Assembly: GCA_002946415.1 (NCBI GenBank)
Contig: NJPS01000044.1
Coordinates: 620,001-684,000, forward strand
DNA from: Rutstroemia sp. NJR-2017a BVV2
Taxonomy: Eukaryota; Ascomycota; Leotiomycetes; Helotiales; Rutstroemiaceae
DNA: 64,000 bases
Reading direction: 5' to 3'
How positions within the stretch are numbered: the first letter of the stretch is position 1; each line of letters starts with the position of its first letter. A program made the position numbers and the translations under genes. A model generated the notes under the pieces. The model did no database searches and was not told where the DNA came from. It was given only the letters and a program-made list of their open reading frames with translations. Positions 54,883 through 64,000 of the stretch are shown here, piece after piece.

Positions 54883-56188
54883 GATTGCGGTCGTTTGATG
54901 TATCCGTGGGAAATGAGAGAAGGGAATTCTGCTTCGTTAGTAGGTGGAATCTAAGAGGATCAACGTCTACGAACAAGAATCTGGTTGTTCGGCGGGTCTA
55001 GTTAAATCACCCGTATGGACTTTCGAGAGCTGAGTTCTCGACACTGTTATGTATCGAGATGGAAATCGTAGGCAGTTTAGGCTTTGGCGGAATTCAACCG
55101 ACATCAATATGGATGTTCTGTCAAACTTGGAGGTGTTCTTGAAGGGGACACGAGAAGAGATGCAAACAATCACGCTGCTCTCCTAGTTATTTGCACGTTT
55201 CGTGGAGTCCGATAGACACTTGATTCAAAGATCAAACAGGAGATGATAGGGGGAGAGCTAAGTAAGCTATTGATTGGGGATATTGCGGGCGTCAGTGAAC
55301 ACTGAGAACAGATATTGGAGTAATTTTGCACTGGTAATGTTCTTGGTACTTCAGATGAGAAGGAATAATTGAATGGAAAGGCGGCCGGGCCAAGGTTTAT
55401 GTAGCTATTATCGTGAAGCGGAATGTAATACTTTGCCCAGCGATAGCCATGATCCACCCCACTGTATGCACGACCCCACTTAGCGACTAGTACTGTAACT
55501 TCTGTAAGCCTGCGGACTCCGTCCAACACAACCTAAGCCGGGGAGTCCGCTGATCGGTTGCCCTGAACGGCGAAATCCTATGGCTGACAGCCATTACAGG
55601 AGTCTTGATTGATTTCGGGTTTGGTGCATGTGCCAATTGCATGAGGGCCAGTCCCGAAATCCATGCTTCTCGAGTTCGACAGGGGCTAGCATGTGGCCAC
55701 AAAATCTTAGTGGACGCAGCCTCAGCGGGTGGACCTGCCGCTTCAAGTTAGAGAAACTTGCAATTGTCCCTTCAAACGGCGAGACTTCAACCTTGATAAT
55801 GAGATATCTCCACTCGAAGATAAGATGAGAGCTTGAATGCAACAAAGACGTTTCCTTAACTGAAGGAAACGAATATCTAGTAAAATCTAGTCATGGCAAT
55901 TCATGATAAGAATCAAAAGAGGTAATGTAATACAGTCCTCGGCAACAATGCTTCTGCATGAAGTCGAGAGTCATATCCAATTGGAACGTTTTCGGGATAG
56001 GTCAGCTTTGTTCCTAGTGGGTAGAATCTTATTCAGCATTGATCAAGTGATGCTTTTTCTGAAGGGTATAGTCTGCCTGTCTCGCAGCAAAACATGTAAA
56101 CAAACTCCACGCTGGATGGCAACGCTCTTCGCTCATAGCTTCCTTAACCGTGCCTCCGTCTGTACCAAAATCCGACAGCGCTCATAGC
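54883..56188. other. 1.3-kb intergenic region, no gene seen
   Basis: This lies upstream of the acetyltransferase start and downstream of the isomerase stop. Only short frames without motifs were found. Confidence 0.5.
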
Positions 56189-57066
56189 TCACATCCTTCG
56201 AATCTCTTGTTCGTTCATATATTTTTCAAGACCGCTGTCTAGGTGCTCCCACCATTGGAATAGGAGGGAGTTGCAGATGAGTTTGAACCATGGGGTGAAT
56301 TTCAGGGAAGGGTCCTCAAACATGGCCTTCAAGCCATCGGCGGTAACGTAGGAAGTGTCGCGGACTTCGTTGAGATTTGGCTCGAGATCGACGTCGGCCT
56401 TAATGAAGAGAATGTAGTCAACTGTAGAGATTAAACATATTAGCTTATGTTTCAACCAGGCCATGGAGTGGATTGAACTCTTACTCTCATGCTCTCCCCA
56501 TTTTCCATCACTAGGTGCCTTGTAGTGTATTCTTGTCAAGAACTTGAAGTTCTCAATTGGTACCTGCGCAGCCTTGATACCCAGCTCATGGTCAAGCTTA
56601 CGCTGTGCAGCTCTTTTCACCCCCATGACAGCTTCGTCCAACTCAGCACCACCTTCGCCAGGAATACCAAGAGGGTGCGAGCAACACGTATTTGTCCACA
56701 TATCTGGGAAAGTGATCTTCTCGGTAGCACGTTGTTGGAGAAGCAATTCATTCTTCGAATTGAACAAGAAAACGGAGAATGCGCGGTGTAGGAGGCCTTT
56801 GTCGATGTTCGTCATGAGATGGCCTGGAGTCATCAGTACTATAAGAAAACAGAAACTGCATGATACTTACATATCTTTTTGCTGAAGTTCCCAATAGGTT
56901 TATCATTCTCATCGAGAACGATACAAACCTCATCCATCAATCTTATTTGCTCTGCATCGTGGCCATCTAGTTCTGCAGAGCTGGTGTCGATGTCAGGAAA
57001 GAGTCGCAGAATGTTTTGAGCAGTAATAGGCTCAGCGTTGGTAGTTGTGGTAGTAGTGGTAGACAT
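56189..57066 (-). CDS. IDI1: Isopentenyl-diphosphate delta-isomerase (type I)
   Basis: Converts isopentenyl diphosphate to dimethylallyl diphosphate in the mevalonate/sterol pathway. Three exons: 56871-57066, 56485-56823 and 56189-56421, with introns of 47 and 63 bp; 255 residues, as in yeast Idi1. The Nudix fold shows catalytic Cys in [10 protein letters not shown], the Nudix-type helix ([20 protein letters not shown]), and the catalytic acidic pair in GKWGEHE. The substrate-binding [10 protein letters not shown] and [12 protein letters not shown] are intact. A Thr-rich N-terminus ([10 protein letters not shown]) follows the ATG. It probably acts in the cytosol or peroxisome. It shares a 587-bp divergent promoter with the Syo1-like gene. 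Confidence 0.95.
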
Positions 57067-57653
57067 TTTGGATGTGTAGGTATGAATGCGCAGCTCTTGT
57101 GTGTTGTCCTTTGGGAAAATGGCTCATACAAGAGGACTTGTCAATTTATATCCAAATTCGCCAAAGTGGCGGACAATCTATAATCATCGGTATTCGCTTC
57201 GGGCCCTCCCTTATCGCGTCCGCCCTGTCGGGAAAGCAAGCTGTGCACCGCAAACAACTTGTCCTTCCAAACTCTGGGGAAAATCTACAATATTCGGGGA
57301 AAAAAGAAAATAATGAGAGAAAACTCCCTTATTTTCAAACGAGAGAAGAATTCGTATTTTCCATAAAATCGAAAAAAGAATTCCATGATTTCGATATGGT
57401 TTTGCTAACAAAAACCATGAGTTGTACATCGCAGGACAATTTGCTTTCCCCGAAGGCCTAAGCGAATACCGACAACCCCTGAAGCGGCCCCGTATTTCTG
57501 CTTTGCTAAGAGCCTACTTATGTAAGGAGGGGTATCCGGAAAAAAGTTTCGACGATCCTCAAATTTTTGAAATAATTTTTGAATTTTTGAGTGACAAGTG
57601 CGACAACACTTTTCGATCTTTATAATTCCAATTCACCTTTCAAGTTGGGAATC
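57067..57653. promoter_or_regulatory. Shared divergent promoter of IDI1 and the Syo1-like gene
   Basis: 587 bp between divergent start codons. The middle is AT-rich (AAAAAAGAAAATAATGAGAG at about 57299-57320). No specific factor site was recognised. Short distance and opposite direction make shared control possible. Confidence 0.55.
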
Positions 57654-59714
57654 ATGGGGAAACTACCTAGAAATAGAAAGAAAAATCGAGCCGATCCTAC
57701 CGCGAAACCAGTGAAGCCGCCTTCTGACCCTGAGCTCGCAGCAATTCGTACGAGTAAAATCCTGCCAGTGCTTCAAGACCTGCAAAGCGCCGACCAAGCG
57801 AAAAGATCCTCTGCTGCGACCGCAATTGCCAACATCGTTGAAGACACAAAATGCCGAAAATTACTCCTGCGAGAACAGATTGTTCGTATCTTACTTGAGC
57901 AAACTCTTACGGACGCGAGCATGGAAACTAGAATAGCTGGCTGGGGCATCATGAGAAACTTGGCTTTAGAGGAGGAAGCCGATTTCTGTGTACATCTATA
58001 TCGACAAGATATTCTGACTGCAATTGAGGGTGCCGTCAAATCTGTAAGTATTCTGCGACCATTATAGCGGATAACGACCTGACCAAGACAGATCATTCAG
58101 ACGATAGATTCGAAAGATGCGCCACTGTCGAAGCTCCCTAAAACTCAACAAGATCTTGTATGGAACCTTACAAGCTCGGTTGTAACACTTCTTACATCGC
58201 TATCCGAAGCGGACTTTGAAATTGTCGATGCCATATCCAAATTGTCTACGATTATCAATTTCCTCTTTGGATTATTGTCGTTTGACGGCGCACCGACTGA
58301 GATCCAGAACGAAGCGCTATCTTGCTTAGCAGCGTTGACAGAAGACAATAAAGCACTGGCGGAGTTTATCACGGAACAGGGGGACTGGCTGAATATTCTC
58401 GTACGACTGAAAGATTCTGGGGGGTTTCAAGCTGTTGCTTCTTGTGGCGTACTTCACAATATCTTCTCCAACATGAACACGAACGAGCAAGGCACCTCTG
58501 TAAAGGGAGCATCAGATGCCATTTTACTTCCCAGGTTAGTCGAAACGATACAACAAGCGCATGATCAGACAAGTAACAATGGTGCAAACGGCACGAATGG
58601 ACATGCTGTGCACTCTAGTCCTGACCGAGTCCTACAAATGGCACTCGAAATTACTGCATCTATTGCAACAAGCTTGCAGGAGGCTTTAGAACTCGCAAAT
58701 GGCAAGGAAGAGGAGTTTGAGGGCTTCGGAGACGAAGCTGATGATGAAGTTGGTGATGACGTAGGCGAGGATGAGAACGACTTGGACGAGGCCGCAATGA
58801 GCGATAGTGATGATCCAGAGATGACCCAAGAAGAGATTGAAGCGGATATGGATATGGTTCTAGGCGACGACCAGGACGATGGGGAAACGCCTGACAACCA
58901 AGACACCCTTCACCAACTTGTACGCATCGCTTGTCCTGCAGTCATAGTGGTTGCACGGCCGTCCCAGAATATGAAATCCAACGAGGTACAAAGTCAAGCC
59001 TTAGCGGCCTTGAACAATATTGCATGGACTGTCTCATCTATCGATTTTTCTCAGAGCCACCTCAGCAGCTTGCAAAATACTTGGACTGGACTAGCCCAAC
59101 GTATTTGGGATGAGGTCATAAGTCCTGTTCTTTCATCAAATACAGCGGACATCGAGTTGGCCACGGCTATTACAGGTATCGCTTGGGCTGTTTGTCGAAG
59201 TGTTCAAGGACGGATTACACTTCGAGCAGACGAACACAGGAAGTTCATGGCTCTCTATCATGCCTCCAAGGACATTGCCACTCCTGCAGAATCCCCTGTT
59301 GCAAAGAAAGATGCGGAAAACCTCGATGATACGTCCTTCCAGGCCTTGGGCGTTAAATGCATTGGAGTACTAGGCAGGCTTGCGCTTGACCCTGCACCCG
59401 TGGAGCTCAATCGAGAAGTTGGCGTATTCCTCATGACTCTCCTTTCCGGGATCCCCGAGACACCCGCCGCAATAGTTGTGGAAGCTTTGAACGAAATATT
59501 CGATATCTACGCAGATAAAGACTTCTCTTTTGATGAGCCTGTGTTCTGGAATAATAGATTTGACAAGCATCTTGAAGAGGCCTTGCCCAAATGTAAGAAG
59601 ATGGCGAAGACAATCGACAAAAGAAAGGCGCCTGAGCTCCGTTCGAGGGTTGACGAGGCAGTAATGAACCTGGCAAGGTTCTTGAAGTATAAAAAATCCG
59701 AGAAAGGAACGTAG
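57654..59714 (+). CDS. SYO1: Syo1-like ARM/HEAT-repeat importer of ribosomal proteins
   Basis: Two exons, 57654-58043 and 58092-59714, with a 48-bp intron; 670 residues. In Chaetomium and yeast, Syo1 brings Rpl5 and Rpl11 together and carries them into the nucleus with Kap104. Here the protein opens with a basic MGKLPRNRKKNRADP, then helical repeats from about residue 29. Examples are SKILPVLQDLQSADQAKRSSAA, IAGWGIMRNLALEEEADF, DLVWNLTSSVVTLLTSLSEAD and EIQNEALSCLAALTEDNK. An acidic loop of about 75 residues (FGDEADDEVGDDVGEDEND to DDQDDGETPD) interrupts the repeats, as Syo1 has, and is where Rpl11 binds. Repeats resume with VQSQALAALNNIAWTVS and FQALGVKCIGVLGRLAL. The symbol rests on overall layout, so it is less certain than the ARM-repeat call. 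Confidence 0.85.
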
Positions 59715-60827
59715 GATACAAAGGTACCATTGTAACAGTGTTCAGATATTGACTAAACTGTACAAACGGTTCTGATTTGGATTAATTATGCAATTATCTA
59801 GCCTGCAAATACCTTACATATTTATCCATATGGCTGTCGCCTTATGCATATACTTTCCTTGTTTCACAGATCCTCGAGAGTGTGTGAACTTACAGCGGAC
59901 GTCAGTTACTTCTTGTACAGTATGTGTGATGGAAATTTTCTTTACGAGCCTGCGCAATTGGGTTCAAGTACACGTTGTGTGCATGAATGGTCCATAATAT
60001 GGCCGTTAGTCAGAGACAAACAAGGCAGCAGGGCTTTCTTGACTAAAATCCGGGCTGTGCTGGACAGCACGGGAACCATCACCATCCATTTCACTCTTTC
60101 TCAACGTCTTTTTGCACATTCATTCATGCAAGCCCCAAACCTCCCCCCGAAAATTTCGCACATGAGGGTTTGATTTTTGGACGCTGATGATACTAGGTGT
60201 CGTGTTGAAGAGGAGAGATTGAAGAAGTTGCGCCTCATTCTGCGGCTCAGCAGGATCCCTTCCCTGAGGTTGGGGGCCGACTTCAGTGCACAGTAAATCC
60301 GCAACAGGATGACAGAAATTTCTGATCAGCCACGGATAGTCAGCCTCACTGCTTATTCCGTTTCTCTGCACTAAGTAGTTGCATCTCAATCGTGAGAGAT
60401 TTTGATTTCTTGCTGAAGAAAGAAGGAGGCAGCCTACAGCGGTTGTCTTTAATTGAGTTGGTGGCAATTTTTGCATACTCTGCACGTGAGATACCCCCCT
60501 TGAAATTACACTTGAAGCCAGTAAGTTATGCTGGTCCTCAAGCCTCCTTCCTTACCCTGTTCTGCTGGACACAGACATTCGAAAGGCATCAGTCCCGGTG
60601 CACCGGTAAGGGCGTTCTGGTTGGGCAATGCTGTGTGTAATGCTCACAACCCTACGGCATACTATGATTGAGAGAAATATCTCTTCACAAATTGTGAAGT
60701 CTCATCTTGGGAGTGAAGGTAGCTATAAAGCTGAGCGTCTTACCTATCGGAGCCTTTCTTCCTTTGCCCTTCTAGCTCGAATCTTACTTTACATTGGCTG
60801 AGCAGTGATCTACATACCTACATACGC
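59715..60827. other. 1.1-kb intergenic region, no gene seen
   Basis: This holds the 3' end of the Syo1-like gene and the promoter of the next. Short plus-strand frames at 59844-60173 and 60392-60640 lack motifs. Confidence 0.5.
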
Positions 60828-61659
60828 ATGCATTTACGAAGCGGAGTCGAACTAAGTACTAGTGAGACCAATGCCTCTATGGAGGAACAGAATTTAGCAG
60901 ACACCTACTCGACCACGGCTGAGGATGGCTCTTCAAGTAGCAGGTACTATTTCACATTCATATTTAACACCATGGAAGCATAGCTAATCTCATCAACTAT
61001 ATTACAACAGTGATACAACATCGAGATCCACAAATCCAGACTTTCTGCAAAACGCAAACCCCTCATTAACGACCGTGTTTTATGAAGACGAAAACGAGCA
61101 CATCCGTCAATCTCAACAAGCTCATTCACAAGGAGCATCCTCTAGTAATCACTCTACGCAGCATACGCGAGCTTCCAGTCTATCTCCTCGTCTACCACCG
61201 CCAGCTGTTCCAACACCACCTCCCATTCCTCTATCACAGTATCCCCTACATTATCAGCATACTCACACTCAACCTCGCACATACCGCCCAATCCTACCTC
61301 GACCACCAAATCACACCGTCACCACAACTTTTGGACCTTCAGTTGCAAGCTCATCATCTGCAGCAGCAGCACCTACTCAAACAGACGCTGACGACGATCC
61401 TTGGTCTCCACACAACCCTCAGGATCTGGCCTCACGTCAACAACGCATCGCGCAAAACGCAGAAGTAGTCGCGGTCGGTGGCTGGGGCTACAAAGATAAG
61501 ATGGAACGAGAACTAGAGGAAATGTATACTACAGGAAAGAAGAGAAGACGGGATGATGGAACGGACGATGTGCCTGAAGGCCACGATAGTCGTCGAAGAC
61601 GTGAGGATGAAGATCCCGACAATGGAGATGCTGGAATGAGCACGGGGGTCGGTGTGTAA
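60828..61659 (+). CDS. Pro/Ser-rich protein of unknown function
   Basis: Two exons: 60828-60943 and 61011-61659, joined by a 67-bp GTACTA...CAG intron. Splicing keeps frame and turns a frame without an ATG into a 254-residue protein (MHLRSGVELSTSE...). An in-frame ATG at 60879 is an alternative start. The middle is Pro-rich with His/Gln (LPPPAVPTPPPIPL). The likely functional part is C-terminal: DPWSPHNPQDLASRQQRIAQ, then NAEVVAVGGWGYKDKMERELEEM. A basic KKRRRDD and an acidic tail end the protein. There is no targeting signal. I do not recognise a family; the WGYKDKMEREL block is the best query for homologs. Confidence 0.65.
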
Positions 61660-62279
61660 GATAGGGGTGATGGTGGGGGATTGGAATGAGGTGGGGTCTG
61701 TGGAGGTTCTGGGGGCTAAGTAGTAGGAGTTGAGGTTGTCAGTTCGGGGATAGTTGCGTGAATTCTCTTTGTGTTTCTGTTTTTGCTTTTGGAGGATCAT
61801 ATCTTCGATTACTTCCGCCACAACTTGCTGGCCTTGTTCACGCTCTTTATCGCACTAGAAGGATTATATGGGCTCTTGGGTAGCGCGTCTTTGAGGGGGT
61901 TTAATACCACAATGCTTCTTTGGATTTATATAGAAAGTCATTACGATGATGGTACTCGAGTACATTTCCTAAGATCTATCTTTTGGATCTAAAAGTAGAG
62001 CAATGACATTATCATGTTTTCTTACGTGATGATTTTCGGCAGAGCTCAAGGGGTAAGGATGGAACTTAGTTCTTACAGGCAAAAAATTGAATTTTTAGAT
62101 AGCATGTTATGCATATGCCAAGCAAGGCTTCACCGGTCATGCCCAATGATGTGTTACACGCATAAATAACTCTGCCTCTCCCACAAGGCCCAAAAATACC
62201 CAACAGCCTCATCACGCCCAGGCATGAAGGCAGAGAAGACACCCTCATGAAAGTATTACTTGCATATGCAGGAAGATTA
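61660..62279. other. Convergent intergenic region
   Basis: 620 bp between the stop codons of the unknown protein (+) and Dbp10 (-), GT-rich then AT-rich. No gene was seen. Confidence 0.5.
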
Positions 62280-64000
62280 CTAACCCCTCCGACCATTCTT
62301 AGCAGGTCTTGCATTCTTCGCCTTCTTTCTCTCTTGCAGTTTCCTATCCTTGCGAATATCTTCCGTACTCTTGATTTCTCCCTTTCCATCTCCGTCCTTG
62401 AACTTCCCGACTCTCTTCTCTTTGGCTTCCGCAACACGCTTCTTCCGAACGTGATAATCATCACGATATTTATCTGCTTCTTTGGGTGCCCGTTCTTGCT
62501 TGTGCTTGTACCGAGTCCCAAAGCCTCGTCCCACCCCACCAGCGCTTGCAGGACCTTGCCGTTCTGCTTCACCGGTTCGCGGTAATCGATCAACCTTGTT
62601 TGCTTTGCGCCATCTGTCAAACCGGCCGCTCTGGAAACTTGCCGCGATCTTTTGACCGCTTTCACCTCGGATCATTTTCTTTCCTTTCGATCCATCCTCG
62701 TCGTTCGCTCGGGCAACGTATTTACTATTCTTTTTGTCCCATCTCATGCCCTTCGCCCGAGCTGGCTCGGCAAATGACTTAGCCCCGTCATCATTGGTCA
62801 AATCCATGGTTACGCCCCGAGCTGCTTCGACGAAGTTTGAGTTTTGGGATGCTGTATTATATGAACCGGAGTGAACACCATACCCACGTTCTTCCGCGGT
62901 GTTAATAGTTTTCGGTGTGTAAGACATGAAGTTCTCTGAATCTTTCCATGACAGTGTTCGACCTTTACCCTTTTGAGCAGCTTTAGAGAAGGTAACTTCA
63001 AGCTCACCATCAGATGCTTCGGCCATGTCATCGTCACCACCCATGACTGTGACTTCAAGATCGTCGTCATCGTCACCAGCCATCCCCAAATCGTCAGTAT
63101 CTTTTTCTTCAGCGGCGGCTGCAGCCTTTTCATCTTCCTCCTTCTGTCTTCGTGGTATAATCTTTTCTCGGCGATGCCTCATTATCTCAGCTGCTTCACT
63201 ATGAGCAGCCTTTCCGCGCGTGCCGATTTCAAATACAGTTTCTTGAGGTCTAAAACCACTGATCTTAGCAAGCATTTCCATTCGAGCTTGCTCAGCGTTG
63301 TTTGTTTCGTCACTAAAAAGGGGATGTAGTTCGTTCCATCCTTTCGATGCAACTACCTCCTTGGCCCTTTTCGCGCTTTCATTTGAGGCTGAATTACGGG
63401 TCTTGATGTAGAGCCGTTCTCCCTTAGCAGCGACATTGCGCAGCACTGCCAGATCCTCTTCGTCGTACTGAAGCTTGGTCACTAATTCAGATGTGGCTTC
63501 CAATTTGTCCCTTTGTAAAGCGCCAACAATAACATCTTCGGCATAATTTGGCTTGTCACCACATTCACGCCCGAGATATAATCTCCTGCCAAGGAACAAT
63601 TGTAGATCTAGAAGATATGGCGCGTCTGTATCTCTAACAAGACTGTAACTCCAACCCCGCTGCCCTGCTCTAGCAGTACGACCCACTCGATGGACGAAAA
63701 CCTTTGGTTGTGGTGGAAAGTCGTAATTGATGACGTTTGCTAGCACAGGAATATCGATACCTCTAGCAGCAACGTCGGTGACCACAAGGATATTCGTCTT
63801 CCCTGTACGAAAGTCCTCGACCTGAATATTTCGTGCAGTTTGATCAAGTGAACCATAAGCATGCGATACCGCGAACCCTGATAGGCGAAGGAGAGTGGCA
63901 AGATAGTCTACATGGTGCTTCGTAGCTGCGAAAATAATAGTTGAATGTTCTGTCGGCTTCTGCTTCGGACCGGGGCCATCTGAGCCCCTCTTTCGCTTTC
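62280..64000 (-). CDS. DBP10: Dbp10-type DEAD-box RNA helicase, C-terminal part (runs off right edge)
   Basis: Nucleolar ATP-dependent helicase of 60S ribosomal subunit assembly. The open frame continues to the right window edge without a stop, so the start, Q motif, Walker A and DEAD box lie outside. Visible helicase-C motifs are TEHSTIIFAATKHHVDYLATLL (IV region), VTDVAARGIDIPVLANVINYD (V) and HRVGRTARAGQRG (VI). Downstream is the DBP10CT-type tail, with GWNELHPLFSDE, MEMLAKISGFRPQETVFEIG and MSYTPKTINTAEERGYGVHS. Further on are SFAEPARAKGMRWDKKNSKYV, GESGQKIAASFQSGRFDRW and a Lys/Arg-rich end (RKKAKNARPAKNGRRG). An acidic stretch (GDDDDDLEVTVMGGDDD) separates the halves. The tail distinguishes it from Drs1 and other DEAD-box proteins. 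No intron was seen in this part. Confidence 0.93.
   Translation of the reverse strand, partial: KRKRGSDGPGPKQKPTEHSTIIFAATKHHVDYLATLLRLSGFAVSHAYGSLDQTARNIQVEDFRTGKTNILVVTDVAARGIDIPVLANVINYDFPPQPKVFVHRVGRTARAGQRGWSYSLVRDTDAPYLLDLQLFLGRRLYLGRECGDKPNYAEDVIVGALQRDKLEATSELVTKLQYDEEDLAVLRNVAAKGERLYIKTRNSASNESAKRAKEVVASKGWNELHPLFSDETNNAEQARMEMLAKISGFRPQETVFEIGTRGKAAHSEAAEIMRHRREKIIPRRQKEEDEKAAAAAEEKDTDDLGMAGDDDDDLEVTVMGGDDDMAEASDGELEVTFSKAAQKGKGRTLSWKDSENFMSYTPKTINTAEERGYGVHSGSYNTASQNSNFVEAARGVTMDLTNDDGAKSFAEPARAKGMRWDKKNSKYVARANDEDGSKGKKMIRGESGQKIAASFQSGRFDRWRKANKVDRLPRTGEAERQGPASAGGVGRGFGTRYKHKQERAPKEADKYRDDYHVRKKRVAEAKEKRVGKFKDGDGKGEIKSTEDIRKDRKLQERKKAKNARPAKNGRRG

Noticed and set aside
60392..60640. 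82-codon plus-strand frame
   Set aside because: No motif, no codon bias and no splice partners; treated as chance.

Overview
This window looks like nuclear DNA of a filamentous ascomycete (Pezizomycotina). Genes lie on both strands in no operon order and are separated by long intergenic stretches. Many are split by short introns (about 45-150 bp) with GTRNGT-type donors and YAG acceptors. Recognisable products are typical of moulds: a XlnR/Xyr1-type Zn2Cys6 regulator, a hybrid histidine kinase with one receiver, a GH28 exo-polygalacturonase, Ppg1 phosphatase, a CSC1/RSN1 channel, Arc1, Rfa2, Idi1, Syo1 and Dbp10. The XlnR N-terminus and the general gene style would fit a Leotiomycete or a relative, but that placement is inference.

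Layout. 1-687 (-): the 5' end of the xlnR-like gene, running off the left edge. 688-8578: about 7.9 kb with no credible gene but many short tandem repeats, probably mostly the xlnR control region. 8579-9941 (+): MDR-family oxidoreductase. 11553-16777 (-): multi-exon hybrid histidine kinase with a long (AAAAAG)n tract in a late intron. 18872-20017 (+): 2EXR/F-box-like protein. 20360-21986 (-): six-exon secreted exo-polygalacturonase. 22874-23731 (+): Alr4036-like FMN-binding split-barrel protein. 26334-27668 (+): acidic protein of unknown function. 28148-29377 (-): Arc1-like tRNA-binding cofactor. 30315-32090: decayed Baeyer-Villiger monooxygenase. 33541-34602 (+): bZIP factor. 35191-39024 (+): 1,259-residue low-complexity orphan. 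39917-41374 (-): Ppg1-type phosphatase. 42209-42598 (+): small membrane or secreted protein. 43313-46175 (-): CSC1-like channel. 48311-50044 (+): coiled-coil protein of unknown function. 50460-50612: possible LTR relic. 51187-51994 (+): 5'-truncated SRPK-like kinase pseudogene. 52550-53598 (+): Rfa2. 53952-54882 (-): GNAT acetyltransferase. 56189-57066 (-): isopentenyl-diphosphate isomerase. 57654-59714 (+): Syo1-like ribosomal-protein import adaptor. 60828-61659 (+): small unknown protein. 62280-64000 (-): Dbp10 helicase, running off the right edge.

The genes do not form a biosynthetic cluster. Shared themes are plant cell-wall use (xlnR, exo-PG), signalling (histidine kinase, Ppg1, bZIP, CSC1) and housekeeping (Arc1, Rfa2, Idi1, Syo1, Dbp10). 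The more unusual content is two pseudogenes that keep family motifs, a possible retroelement scar next to one of them, the repeat-rich desert upstream of xlnR, the microsatellite intron, and several orphan proteins. I found no convincing new multi-gene system. Exon boundaries come from reading splice signals and keeping frame and family motifs; they were not checked against transcripts.
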